A stretch of DNA of 19,916 bases, from contig CAZGMC010000079.1 in the NCBI GenBank assembly GCA_964526565.1, forward strand, positions 1 to 19,916, in the 5' to 3' direction. Positions 4,960 to 17,225 of the stretch are shown here, in pieces. Positions within the stretch are counted from its first letter, which is position 1. Each line of letters begins with the position of its first letter. The stretch is from CAZGMC01 sp964526565. Its GTDB lineage: Bacteria > Pseudomonadota > Alphaproteobacteria > DSM-16000 > Inquilinaceae. The translations under genes and the position numbers were made by a program. Below the pieces are notes generated by a model. That model had not been told where the DNA came from. It saw only the letters and a program-made list of their open reading frames with translations, and made no database searches.

Positions 4960-7473
4960 ATGGCCCCGCAAGAGGCAGCCCGCAGACGGGATGACGAGAA
5001 CCAGGCCGCCGAGGAACGCGAGGCGCAGCAGTCCGGCGCGCAGGATTACAAGGATCGCTCTGTCGAGGAGACGCTGCAGGACCTGTCGGTCGACCCGCAG
5101 CAGGGCCTGAGCGACGACGCGGCCGCACAGCGTCGCGAGCGGTACGGGCCGAACGCGATCGAGGAGGACAAGGAAAGCGTCGTCGTCCGGCTGCTGAAGA
5201 ACTTCTGGGGGCCGATCCCCTGGATGCTCGAGGCGGCGATCGTCCTGGCCGCCATAGCCCAGCGCTGGGAGGATCTGGCGGTCATCGCCGCCATGCTGCT
5301 GATCAATGGCGGCGTCAGCTTCTGGCACGAGAGCAAGGCACAGAGCGCCATCGAGGCGCTCAAGCAGCGCCTGGCGCCGACCGCGCGGGTCATCCGCGGC
5401 GGCCAGCGGCGCGACATCCCCGCCGATCAACTGGTGCCCGGCGACGTTGTCGTCCTGCGCATGGGCAACCTGGTTCCCGCCGACGCCAGACTGCTGAAGG
5501 GCCAGCATCTCAGCATCGACGAGTCGGCGCTGACCGGGGAGTCGCTGCCGGTCGCCAAGGACCCCGGCGACACCGTCTATTCCGGCACCACCGTCAAGCG
5601 CGGCGAGGCGCGGGTGGTGGTCACCGCCACCGGCCGCAACACCGAGTTCGCCCGTACCGTGGAACTGGTCGAGGCGGCCGAGGAGACCTCGCACTTCCAG
5701 AGGGCGGTGCTGCGCATCGGCTATTTTCTGATTGGCACCACCGCGGTGCTGGTGGCCGCGGTGGTGGCCGTCACCCTGTGGCGCGGCGATCCCTGGTCGC
5801 AGGTGCTGGTGTTCGCGCTGGTGCTGACCATTGCCGGCATCCCGCAGGCCCTGCCTGCGGTGCTGACGGTCACCATGACGGTGGGCGCCAACCGGCTGGC
5901 GGCGATGAAGGCGATCGTTTCGCGGCTGGCGGCGATGGACGAGATCGCCGGTCTGGATGTGCTGTGCGCCGACAAGACCGGCACGCTGACCCGCAACGAG
6001 CTGGAACTGCAGAAGCCGGTGGTGCTGGCCGCCGAGGACGAGCGCGACCTGATCGTCGCCGCTGCCCTGACCTGCCGCCGCGGGGATACCGACGACCCGA
6101 TCGACCAGGCCGTCCTGGAGGGGCTGGAGGACGAAAGCGTTCTCGACCAATACGAAATCGCCGCATCTCGTCCCTTCGACCCGACCCGCAAGCGGGCCGA
6201 AGCGGACGTGCGCCACGACGGCGGCTCGTTCACCGTCGCCAAGGGCGCGCCGCAGGTGATCCTCGATCTGGTCGAACCCGACGAGGACTTTCGCCGCGCG
6301 GTCGCCGCCAAGGTCGACGAGCTGGGCGAGCAGGGCTTCCGTGCGCTGGGCGTCGCCCGCAAGCGCGACGGGGGCTGGCAGCATCTCGGCCTGCTGCCGC
6401 TGCTCGATCCGCCGCGGGACGACGTGAAGGACGTGATCGCCGACGCCCAGGCCCACGGCATCGACCTCCGCATGGTGACCGGCGACCACGCCGCCATCGC
6501 CAGGCAGGTCGCCGGCCAGATCGGGCTGGGCCAGGACATCCCGCAGGCCACCACGCTGTTCGGCGAGGACGGCAGCCGGATCGCCGAGGGGCAGCGCGAC
6601 CGGGTCATCCGCGCCGACGGCTTCGCCCAGGTCACGCCCGAGCACAAGTTCGCCATCATCAAGCACTTCCAGGACGACAACCGGATCGTCGGCATGACCG
6701 GCGACGGCGTCAACGACGCGCCGGCGCTGAAGCAGGCCAATGTCGGCATCGCCGTGGCCGGCGCCACCGATGCCGCGCGGGCCGCCTCCGACCTGGTGCT
6801 GACCGAGCAGGGCCTCGGCGTCATCACGCGCGCAGTCGACGAGGCGCGGCGCATCTTCGAGCGGATGACCGGCTACGCCACCTTCCGCGTGGCCGAGACC
6901 CTGCGGGTGCTGCTGTTCGTCTCGCTGTCGATCCTGATCTACGACGTCTATCCGGTCACGGCGATCATGATCGTGCTGCTGGCGATCCTGAACGACATAC
7001 CGATCATGACGATCGCCAGCGACAACGCTCCGACCGCCGACCATCCGGTCAGATGGGACATGCGGCGGGTCATTGCCGTTGCCGGCGTGCTCAGCGTCAC
7101 CGGTGTGATCAGTTCCTTCATCCTGTTCTGGTTCGTGCAGAGCTGGCTGCAGCTGCCGGCGGAGACGGTCCAGACCATGATGTTCCTCAAGCTGCTCGTG
7201 GCCGGGCACATGACGATCTACATGACCCGCACGCAAAGCTGGTTCTTCACAAAGCCCTATCCCAGCCTGCCTCTGTTCCTGACGCTGGAAGCGACCCAGG
7301 CGGCCGGCACGCTGTTCGCCGCCTTCGGCATCCTGATCTACGCCATTAACTGGACGCAGATCGGCATCGTCTGGGGCTATGCCCTGGTCAGCTTCCTCCT
7401 GATCGACAGCGTCAAGGTGCTGACCTACCGGATCATTGGCCCGTCACGCCAGGCCGAAGGGAGTTCATCATGA
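4960..7473 (+). CDS. P3A-type plasma-membrane proton-pumping ATPase
   Basis: The product has 837 residues, the size of bacterial P3A (H+-exporting) P-type ATPases. Signature motifs are present: TGES (192-195, actuator), DKTGTLT with phosphorylated D338, and TGDGVND (580-586, hinge). The segment GPIPWMLEAAIVLA is characteristic of the proton-pump subfamily. Residues matching those used for proton transport in plant pumps are conserved: Asn in M2 (N116, LLINGG) and Asp in M6 (D679, ILNDIPIMTI). About ten membrane segments are visible (around 90-118, 253-305, and from 643 to the end). The long plant/fungal regulatory tail is absent, as usual in bacteria. ATG 4960 is preceded by AAGGAGG; the longer in-frame start at 4714 is rejected. 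The stop overlaps the GH65 start (ATGA). It likely exports protons at the expense of ATP. Confidence 0.92.
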   Translation: MAPQEAARRRDDENQAAEEREAQQSGAQDYKDRSVEETLQDLSVDPQQGLSDDAAAQRRERYGPNAIEEDKESVVVRLLKNFWGPIPWMLEAAIVLAAIAQRWEDLAVIAAMLLINGGVSFWHESKAQSAIEALKQRLAPTARVIRGGQRRDIPADQLVPGDVVVLRMGNLVPADARLLKGQHLSIDESALTGESLPVAKDPGDTVYSGTTVKRGEARVVVTATGRNTEFARTVELVEAAEETSHFQRAVLRIGYFLIGTTAVLVAAVVAVTLWRGDPWSQVLVFALVLTIAGIPQALPAVLTVTMTVGANRLAAMKAIVSRLAAMDEIAGLDVLCADKTGTLTRNELELQKPVVLAAEDERDLIVAAALTCRRGDTDDPIDQAVLEGLEDESVLDQYEIAASRPFDPTRKRAEADVRHDGGSFTVAKGAPQVILDLVEPDEDFRRAVAAKVDELGEQGFRALGVARKRDGGWQHLGLLPLLDPPRDDVKDVIADAQAHGIDLRMVTGDHAAIARQVAGQIGLGQDIPQATTLFGEDGSRIAEGQRDRVIRADGFAQVTPEHKFAIIKHFQDDNRIVGMTGDGVNDAPALKQANVGIAVAGATDAARAASDLVLTEQGLGVITRAVDEARRIFERMTGYATFRVAETLRVLLFVSLSILIYDVYPVTAIMIVLLAILNDIPIMTIASDNAPTADHPVRWDMRRVIAVAGVLSVTGVISSFILFWFVQSWLQLPAETVQTMMFLKLLVAGHMTIYMTRTQSWFFTKPYPSLPLFLTLEATQAAGTLFAAFGILIYAINWTQIGIVWGYALVSFLLIDSVKVLTYRIIGPSRQAEGSSS

Positions 7474-10043
7474 GCGATGCAGACAACGCACCTGGGATCA
7501 TGGAGCAGGACGGCTGGGCGGCCCGGTTCCCCAAAGCCGCCTTGCGCCAGACCGGTGGCGGCGAGGGGGTCGGCAACTGGATGCTGGTCTACGACGGCTA
7601 CGACCCGGAACAAGAGGGGCTGCGCGAAGCGCTGTGCACCGTCGGCAACGGCCATGTCTGCACCCGCGGGGCGGCGCCGGAGACGACCGCCGACGGCGTG
7701 CACTATCCCGGCACCTACCTGGCCGGCGGCTACAACCGGCTGACCACGCGCATCGCCGAGCGCGACATCGAGAACGAAGACCTGGTCAACATGCCGAACT
7801 GGCTGCCATTGACCATGCGCGTGGACGGCGGCGACTGGTTTCATATCGACCGGGTCGAGGTGTTGTCCTACTGCCAGGTGCTCGACGTGCGCAGCGGCAT
7901 GATGGTGCGGGCCATGCGGTTCCGCGACGGCGCCGGGCGGACCACGCGCTGGGCCGAACGCCGCCTGGCCAGCATGGCCGACCCGCACCTGGTGGCGCTC
8001 AGGGTGGAGATCCAGGCAGAGGACTGGTCGGGGCGGCTGACCGTGCGCTCCGCCATCGATGGCGGCGTAACCAACGACGGCGTCGAGCGCTACCGCGACC
8101 TCAGCAGCCGCCACCTGGAGACGCTGGAGACCGTCCAGCCGGAAGACGACCTGATCGTCCTGCGCTCCCGCACCAACCGGTCGCGCATCGAGGTGGTGGC
8201 GGCGGCGCGCACCCGCCTCTATCGCGGCGACGACCGCCTGGAGGTGGCGCGCCGCACCGAGCGTCGCGACGACTGGATCGGCCAGGACATCGACGCGGAT
8301 GTGCAGCGCGGACAGGTGATTACCGTCGAGAAGATCGTCTGCATGCACAACTCCCGAGACAATGCCATCGCCGAGCCGGGCTGGGAGGCGCGTCGGCGGG
8401 CGATGGATGCGCCGCGGTTCGACACGCTGCTCGCCGACCACGAGCTGGCCTGGAAGCACCTGTGGGAGGAGTGCGACATCGACATCAACATGGTGCCGGT
8501 GCCCGACGCCAACCTGAAGCTGCGCGTGCACATCTTCCACCTGCTGCAGACGGTGTCGCCGCACAGCGTCGACCTCGACATCGGCGTGCCGCCGCGCGGC
8601 TGGCACGGCGAGGCCTATCGCGGCCACGTCTTCTGGGACGAGCTGTTCATCTTTCCGTTCCTGACGCTGCGCCTGCCGGCGCTGACCCAGGCGCTGCTGC
8701 GCTACCGCTACCGCCGCCTGCCCGAGGCACGGCGGGCGGCGCGCGAGGCCGGTCTGCGCGGTGCCATGTTCCCCTGGCAGAGCGGCAGCGACGGCCGCGA
8801 GGAAAGCCAGAAGCTGCACCTGAACCCGAAATCGGGGCGCTGGATCCCGGACAACACCCATCGCCAGCGGCACATCAACGCGGCGATCGCCTACAACATC
8901 TGGCACTACTTCCAGGTGACCGACGACCACCAGTTCATGGACTTCTACGGTGCCGAGATGCTGCTGGAGATCGCCCGCTTCTGGGCCAGCATCGCCGAGC
9001 ATGACCCGGCCGACGACCGCTACCACATCCGCGGCGTCATGGGCCCGGACGAGTACCACACCGCCTATCCCGATGCCGATCCCTCGCAGGAAGGCGGGCT
9101 GGACGACAACGCCTATACCAACGTCATGGCGGCGTGGGTGCTGACCCGGGCGCGCGACGTGCTCGACCTGCTGCCGCGCGACCATGCGGCGAAGCTGTGC
9201 GAGTGGATCGGGCTGGAGGAGGCCGAGATCGACTGCTGGGAGGAAATCGGACGGCGCATGTCCATCCCCTTCCACGACGGCATCATCTGCCAGTTCGCCG
9301 GCTACGAGACGCTGCAGGAGTTCGACTGGCAGGGCTACCGGGACAGATATGGCGACATACAGCGGGTCGATCGCATCCTGGAGGCCGAGAACGACACGCC
9401 CAACCGGTACAAGGTCTCCAAGCAGGCCGACGTGCTGATGCTGTTCTACCTGTTCTCGGCGGACGAGCTCGAGCTGATGTTCGAGCGCATGGGCTACGGC
9501 TTCGACAGCGACCTGATCCCGCGCAACATCGACTACTACCTGCAGCGCACGTCGCACGGTTCGACGCTCAGCCGGGTGGTGCACTCCTGGGTGCTGACCC
9601 GGTCGGCGCGGCCGCTGTCGTGGGACCTGCTGCGCGGCGCGCTCGACAGCGACATCCACGACATCCAGGGCGGCACCACACCGGAAGGCATCCATCTGGG
9701 CGCCATGGCCGGCACGGTCGACCTGGTGCAGCGCTGCCTGACCGGACTGGAGACGCGGGCCAATGTGCTGCACTTCGACCCCAGCCTGCCGGAGGGGCTG
9801 GACTCGCTCAAGGTCCAGCTGCGCTACCGCCGCCAGAAGCTGCAGGTCGAGGTCGATCACGAGCGGCTGCGCGTCAGCAGCTGCCAATTCACGGCACCGC
9901 CAATCACCATCGCCTATCGCGGCCACTTCCGCGACGTGACGCCGGGCGACGCCTATGAGTTCCGGCTGATCAAACGGCTGGATCGCACGGCGGCCGAGCC
10001 CGGACGCGCCGAAACGGCGCCCGCCCGCCGGGCTGTGGACTGA
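7470..10043 (+). CDS. Glycoside hydrolase family 65 phosphorylase (disaccharide phosphorylase)
   Basis: The product has 857 residues and the GH65 plan: an N-terminal beta-sandwich (about 40-310), an (alpha/alpha)6 barrel (about 360-740) and a small C-terminal beta domain. The general acid is E528 in VMGPDEYH. KQADV (K651-Q652) is a conserved substrate-site motif, and SHGSTLS (695-701) is the phosphate-binding loop, pointing to phosphorolysis rather than hydrolysis. The barrel entrance reads GHVFWDELFIFPFL (D390). Family members split maltose, trehalose, kojibiose or nigerose into glucose and beta-glucose 1-phosphate; the specificity cannot be read here. No beta-phosphoglucomutase gene, a frequent partner, is in the window. 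ATG 7470 overlaps the ATPase stop, so the two are translationally coupled. The 3' end carries a 22-base tandem duplication that includes the stop. Confidence 0.9.
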   Translation: MSDADNAPGIMEQDGWAARFPKAALRQTGGGEGVGNWMLVYDGYDPEQEGLREALCTVGNGHVCTRGAAPETTADGVHYPGTYLAGGYNRLTTRIAERDIENEDLVNMPNWLPLTMRVDGGDWFHIDRVEVLSYCQVLDVRSGMMVRAMRFRDGAGRTTRWAERRLASMADPHLVALRVEIQAEDWSGRLTVRSAIDGGVTNDGVERYRDLSSRHLETLETVQPEDDLIVLRSRTNRSRIEVVAAARTRLYRGDDRLEVARRTERRDDWIGQDIDADVQRGQVITVEKIVCMHNSRDNAIAEPGWEARRRAMDAPRFDTLLADHELAWKHLWEECDIDINMVPVPDANLKLRVHIFHLLQTVSPHSVDLDIGVPPRGWHGEAYRGHVFWDELFIFPFLTLRLPALTQALLRYRYRRLPEARRAAREAGLRGAMFPWQSGSDGREESQKLHLNPKSGRWIPDNTHRQRHINAAIAYNIWHYFQVTDDHQFMDFYGAEMLLEIARFWASIAEHDPADDRYHIRGVMGPDEYHTAYPDADPSQEGGLDDNAYTNVMAAWVLTRARDVLDLLPRDHAAKLCEWIGLEEAEIDCWEEIGRRMSIPFHDGIICQFAGYETLQEFDWQGYRDRYGDIQRVDRILEAENDTPNRYKVSKQADVLMLFYLFSADELELMFERMGYGFDSDLIPRNIDYYLQRTSHGSTLSRVVHSWVLTRSARPLSWDLLRGALDSDIHDIQGGTTPEGIHLGAMAGTVDLVQRCLTGLETRANVLHFDPSLPEGLDSLKVQLRYRRQKLQVEVDHERLRVSSCQFTAPPITIAYRGHFRDVTPGDAYEFRLIKRLDRTAAEPGRAETAPARRAVD

Positions 10044-10067
10044 CAGGCGCCGGGCTGTGGACTGACA
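10026..10067. repeat. 20-bp direct repeat spanning the GH65 stop codon
   Basis: CGCCGGGCTGTGGACTGACA occurs at 10026-10045 and again at 10048-10067, a period of 22 bases. The first copy contains the last four codons and stop of the GH65 gene; the second lies in the 40-base gap before the next gene and would supply a second TGA only in a shifted frame. It looks like a recent tandem duplication. Confidence 0.9.
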
Positions 10068-10083
10068 AGGGAGGACATGGGAC

Positions 10084-12483
<2,400 letters not shown>

Positions 12484-12533
12484 GCACACGCCCGTTCGGC
12501 CCGGCGACACGACCAGGAACAGGGAGACCACGC

Positions 12534-13034
12534 ATGAAGATTGTCAACTCCGAGGTTGAGCCTTGGGAGTGCGAAAGCTTCGGCGACCTTGCCGGCGACC
12601 ACGATGTGGCGTTCGAGGACGACATGCTGACCGCCGATCTGGCGGAAAAGGACAAGGGTGCCGAGATCGTCTCGACGTTCATCTATTCGCGGCTGGACCG
12701 GTCGCTGCTGGAAAAGCTGCCAAACCTCAAGCTGATCGCCACCCGCTCGACCGGCTTCGACCACATCGACACGGACTATTGCCGCGAGCACGGCATGCGG
12801 GTGGCCAACGTGCCGACCTATGGTGAGAACACCGTGGCCGAGCACGTGTTCGCCCTGCTGCTGGCGATCAGCCGCAGCCTGGCCGACCATGTGCCGCTGC
12901 GCCTGAGCAACGTCGTGATCACGCCGCACAGCGCCTTCAACACGCGCGAGGCGGTGCAACGCATCCTGGACACGACCCGCGACACCATCATGGCGTTCGT
13001 CACCGGCCAGGAACGCAACGTGGTCGCCGCCTGA
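12534..13034 (+). CDS. Internally deleted D-2-hydroxyacid (lactate) dehydrogenase, NAD domain missing
   Basis: The product has 166 residues, about half the usual 330. Residues 1 to about 116 match the N-terminal substrate domain of D-lactate-dehydrogenase-type enzymes: LKLIATRSTGFDHIDTDYC (65-83), then NVPTYGENTVAEHVFALLLA (92-111) and ISRSL. The chain then jumps directly to the C-terminal end of the same family: LSNVVITPHSAFNTREAVQR (124-143), which includes the catalytic histidine H132. The Rossmann domain, with its glycine-rich NAD loop, catalytic Arg and catalytic Glu, is absent. The junction lies near 12876-12890, and the reading frame is intact across it. ATG 12534 has AGGGAG eight bases upstream, and the gene sits 50 bases after ppsA. 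It cannot bind NAD in the normal way. It may be a decayed gene, a functional mini-protein, or an assembly collapse. Confidence 0.8.
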   Translation: MKIVNSEVEPWECESFGDLAGDHDVAFEDDMLTADLAEKDKGAEIVSTFIYSRLDRSLLEKLPNLKLIATRSTGFDHIDTDYCREHGMRVANVPTYGENTVAEHVFALLLAISRSLADHVPLRLSNVVITPHSAFNTREAVQRILDTTRDTIMAFVTGQERNVVAA

Positions 13035-13086
13035 TACGGCCGCCGCGGGGGCTGACGCCGCCGGCCGCCGGCGTTAGAATGGCGAC

Positions 13087-14517
<1,431 letters not shown>

Positions 14518-14556
14518 GTCGCACCCGAACGGCCGCCGCCGAAACGGCGCATGTTC

Positions 14557-14586
14557 GTTGACGTTTACGTAAACGTAAAGTACCAT
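14557..14586 (+). promoter_or_regulatory. etfBA promoter with 24-bp palindromic operator
   Basis: TTGACG (14558-14563) and TACCAT (14581-14586) are separated by exactly 17 bases. Filling the spacer and the -35 box is a palindrome: a perfect 16-bp core ACGTTTACGTAAACGT (14561-14576), extended to 14557-14580 with a single mismatched pair. The element is much more AT-rich than its surroundings. A dyad inside the promoter spacer is typical of MerR-family control. LiuR-type MerR regulators of branched-chain amino-acid and ETF genes use sites of this general ACGT-dyad kind (from memory, not checked). The start codon of etfB is about 95 bases downstream. Confidence 0.7.
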
Positions 14587-14680
14587 ATCGAAACGCACGG
14601 CGCGAGTGTGCCTTGAACACCGCTGCGCGGCATGACAAGGCTTTGCCGGCTGGCCTGGCACAGCAGGGAAGGACAAGCAG

Positions 14681-15430
14681 ATGAAGATTCTCGTGCCCGT
14701 CAAACGGGTGGTCGACTACAACGTGAAGGTCCGGGTGAAGACCGACGGCAGCGGCGTCGAGCTCGCCAACGTCAAGATGTCGATGAACCCGTTCGACGAG
14801 ATCGCCGTCGAGGAGGCGGTGCGGCTCAAGGAGAAGGGCACGGCCAAGGAGATCGTCGCCGTCTCGCTGGGCGTCCAGCAGTGCCAGGAGACGATCCGCA
14901 CCGCCCTGGCCATGGGCGCCGACCGCGGCATCCACGTGGTCACCGATGTCGAGCTGCAGCCGCTCGACGTCGCCAAGCTGCTCAAGGCCATTGCGGGGAA
15001 CGAGCAGCCCGACCTGATCATTCTCGGCAAGCAGGCCATCGACGACGACGCCAACCAGTCTGGCCAGATGCTGGCCGCGCTGCTCGGCTGGCCGCAGGGC
15101 ACCTTCGCGTCGAAGGTCGTGCCGGGCGACGGGACGGTCGATGTGACGCGCGAGATCGATGGCGGCCTGGAGACGGTTCGGCTGAAGCTGCCGGCGGTGG
15201 TCAGCACCGACCTGCGCCTCAACGAGCCGCGTTACGCCAGCCTGCCCAACATCATGAAAGCCAAGAAAAAGAAGATCGACCAGACCACCCCGGCTGACCT
15301 GGGTGTCGACGTGGCGCCGCGACTCGTCACGCTGAAGGTGGCCGAGCCGCCGAAGCGCCAGGGCGGCGTCAAGGTCGGCTCGGTCCAGGAACTCGTCGAC
15401 AAGCTGAAGAACGAAGCCAAGGTCATCTGA
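14681..15430 (+). CDS. etfB: Electron transfer flavoprotein beta subunit
   Basis: The product has 249 residues, the standard EtfB length. It starts MKILVPVKRVVDYNVKV as the family does. It carries the nucleotide-binding region PDLIILGKQAIDDDANQSGQ (110-129) for the structural AMP and the recognition loop LPNIMKAKKKKID (188-200), which docks acyl-CoA and related dehydrogenases. With EtfA it forms a heterodimer that carries electrons from flavin dehydrogenases to ETF:ubiquinone oxidoreductase. GGGAAGGA lies about ten bases before the start. It heads an etfBA transcript with its own candidate promoter and operator at 14557-14586. A 10-bp tandem duplication includes the stop codon. No ETF:ubiquinone oxidoreductase gene is in the window. 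Confidence 0.96.
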   Translation: MKILVPVKRVVDYNVKVRVKTDGSGVELANVKMSMNPFDEIAVEEAVRLKEKGTAKEIVAVSLGVQQCQETIRTALAMGADRGIHVVTDVELQPLDVAKLLKAIAGNEQPDLIILGKQAIDDDANQSGQMLAALLGWPQGTFASKVVPGDGTVDVTREIDGGLETVRLKLPAVVSTDLRLNEPRYASLPNIMKAKKKKIDQTTPADLGVDVAPRLVTLKVAEPPKRQGGVKVGSVQELVDKLKNEAKVI

Positions 15431-15440
15431 GGTCATCTGA
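15421..15440. repeat. 10-bp tandem duplication at the etfB stop
   Basis: GGTCATCTGA occurs twice head to tail at 15421-15430 and 15431-15440. The first copy contains the final Val-Ile codons and stop of etfB; the second lies in the 31-base space before etfA. Confidence 0.9.
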
Positions 15441-15461
15441 CCGGGGAGGAGGAGCACACCG

Positions 15462-16403
15462 ATGAGCATTCTCGTCATTGCCGAGCACGACAACGCCAAC
15501 CTGCGGCCGGGCACACTGAATGCCGTCGCGGCCGCGACCCGGTTGGGCGACGACATCCACGTCCTGGTCGCCGGCAAGGGCTGCGGCGCCGTGGCCGGGC
15601 AGGCCGCCAAGGTGGCTGGCGTCAAGACGGTGCTGGTCGCCGACCAGCCGGAGCTGGAACATCCACTGGCCGAAAACCTGGCGCCGCTGATCGTCAGGCT
15701 GGCGCCGGACTACAGCCACGTGCTGGCGCCGGCCTCGACCTTTGGCAAGAATGTCATGCCGCGCGCCGCCGCCTTGCTGGACGTGCAGCAGATCTCCGAC
15801 ATCAGCGGCATCGAGAGCGAGGACACCTTCGTCCGCCCGATCTATGCCGGCAACGCCATGGCCACGGTGCAGTCGAAGGACCCGATCAAGGTCATCACCG
15901 TGCGCGGCACCGGGTTCGAGGCCGCCGCAGCCGAGGGTGGTTCGGCCGAAATCAAGACGGTCGACGGCGCGGGCGACGCCGCCCTGTCCAGCTTCGTCGG
16001 CCAGGAGCTGAGCAAGAGCGAGCGGCCCGAGCTGACCTCGGCGCGCGTTGTCGTCTCCGGCGGCCGCGGCCTTGGCTCGGCCGAGGCGTTCGAGATCCTG
16101 GACCCGATTGCGGACAAGCTGGGCGCCGCCATCGGCGCCAGCCGTGCCGCGGTCGACTCGGGTTTCATGCCCAACGATTGTCAGGTCGGCCAGACCGGCA
16201 AGGTGGTGGCACCGGAGCTGTACATCGCCGTCGGCATTTCGGGCGCCATCCAGCACCTGGCTGGCATGAAGGACTCCAAGGTGATCGTCGCCATCAACAA
16301 GGACGAGGAGGCGCCGATCTTCCAGGTCGCCGACTACGGCCTCGTTGGCGACCTGTTCCAGGTCGTGCCGGAGCTGGACAAGGAGCTGGCCAAGGTCACC
16401 TGA
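15462..16403 (+). CDS. etfA: Electron transfer flavoprotein alpha subunit
   Basis: The product has 313 residues, the normal bacterial EtfA length. The FAD-binding C-terminal domain shows VVSGGRGLGS (197-206), SRAAVDSGFMP (227-237, with the arginine near the flavin ring), GQTGKVVAPELY (243-254), ISGAIQHLAG (259-268, H265) and NKDEEAPIF (279-287). The N-terminal domain (1-185) matches the alpha-subunit Rossmann-like part. ATG 15462 is preceded by GGGGAGGAGG. It lies 31 bases after etfB and is certainly co-transcribed. The sequence resembles ETF of the conventional, acyl-CoA-dehydrogenase-linked type rather than the bifurcating FixAB type, judging from length and the short linker. A GC hairpin follows the stop. 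Confidence 0.96.
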   Translation: MSILVIAEHDNANLRPGTLNAVAAATRLGDDIHVLVAGKGCGAVAGQAAKVAGVKTVLVADQPELEHPLAENLAPLIVRLAPDYSHVLAPASTFGKNVMPRAAALLDVQQISDISGIESEDTFVRPIYAGNAMATVQSKDPIKVITVRGTGFEAAAAEGGSAEIKTVDGAGDAALSSFVGQELSKSERPELTSARVVVSGGRGLGSAEAFEILDPIADKLGAAIGASRAAVDSGFMPNDCQVGQTGKVVAPELYIAVGISGAIQHLAGMKDSKVIVAINKDEEAPIFQVADYGLVGDLFQVVPELDKELAKVT

Positions 16404-16439
16404 CCGGCAGCCGGACGCCAGGGTCTCTTGCCGACGGGC

Positions 16440-16466
16440 GCCCGCAGCCGCGGGCTCCTTTCCTTT
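16440..16466 (+). terminator. Weak terminator-like hairpin after etfA
   Basis: GCCCGC (16440-16445) and GCGGGC (16450-16455) pair perfectly around a 4-base loop, followed by the pyrimidine-rich TCCTTTCCTTT. The stem is short and the T tract is broken. It would separate etfBA from the glutathione transferase gene. Confidence 0.35.
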
Positions 16467-16520
16467 GCACTGCGCCCGGCTGCGTTGCTGACAAGCCCGC
16501 TGCCACCAGGGAGCCGACCG

Positions 16521-17225
16521 ATGCCCACGATTGCTCTGTATGCCTGGCCGACGCCGAATGGCTACAAGATCTCCATCATGCTCGAGGAGGTCGGGCTGCC
16601 CCATGAGGTCCACGCCGTGAACATCGGCGCCGGCGACCAGTTCAAGCCGGAGTTCCTGAAAATCAGCCCGAACAACAAGATGCCGGCCATCGTCGATCCG
16701 CAGGGGCCCGACGGGCAGCCCTATGCCCTGTTCGAGAGCGGCGCCATTCTGATGTACCTGGCTGAAAAGACCGGCAGCGACCTGTGGCCCCAGGATCACC
16801 CGCGCCGCTACGACACCATCCAGTGGCTGATGTTCCAGATGGCCGGTGTCGGTCCCATGTTCGGCCAGACCCACCACTTCAGGAAGTACGCGCCGGAGCC
16901 GATCCCCTATGCGATCGACCGCTACACCAACGAGGCCGGGCGGCTGTTCGGCGTCATGGACCGGCGCCTGAGCGAAGCGGAATACCTGGCCGGCGGCTTC
17001 TACTCGATCGCCGACATCGCCACCTTTCCCTGGGCGCGCGACATCGAGGCCAAGGGCCACAGCTGGGACAGCTTCCCCAACGTCAAGCGCTGGGTCGATG
17101 GCATTGCCGCCCGCCCGGCCGTGCAGCGCGGGCTGGAGCTGCTCAAGGACCGCCAACAGCGGGGGCCGATCGACGACAAGGCGCGCGAGATGATGTTCGG
17201 CGCCGCCCAGTACCAGCGCCATTGA
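16521..17225 (+). CDS. YfcG/Nu-class glutathione S-transferase
   Basis: The product has 234 residues: an N-terminal thioredoxin-fold domain (1-85) and a C-terminal helical domain. Active-site motif TPNGYKI (11-17), NNKMPAIVD (51-59) and FESGAILMYLAEKTG (71-85) form the glutathione site. GPMFGQTHHF (111-120) and IPYAIDRY in the helical domain are typical of the Nu class, whose E. coli members YfcG and YghU bind two glutathiones and act as disulfide-bond reductases. The likely role is glutathione-dependent thiol/disulfide or organic peroxide chemistry in the cytoplasm. I chose ATG 16521 because AGGGAG precedes it and the family begins there; the open frame reaches back to 16428 without similarity. 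It has no clear functional link to etfBA and probably its own transcript. Confidence 0.92.
   Translation: MPTIALYAWPTPNGYKISIMLEEVGLPHEVHAVNIGAGDQFKPEFLKISPNNKMPAIVDPQGPDGQPYALFESGAILMYLAEKTGSDLWPQDHPRRYDTIQWLMFQMAGVGPMFGQTHHFRKYAPEPIPYAIDRYTNEAGRLFGVMDRRLSEAEYLAGGFYSIADIATFPWARDIEAKGHSWDSFPNVKRWVDGIAARPAVQRGLELLKDRQQRGPIDDKAREMMFGAAQYQRH

Noticed and set aside
4669..7236. 855-residue open frame on the minus strand opposite the proton ATPase
   Set aside because: It is a compositional shadow: high third-position GC removes stops on the other strand. The protein is a low-complexity Gly/Asp/Val/His mix with no family features, while the + strand frame has every P-type ATPase motif.
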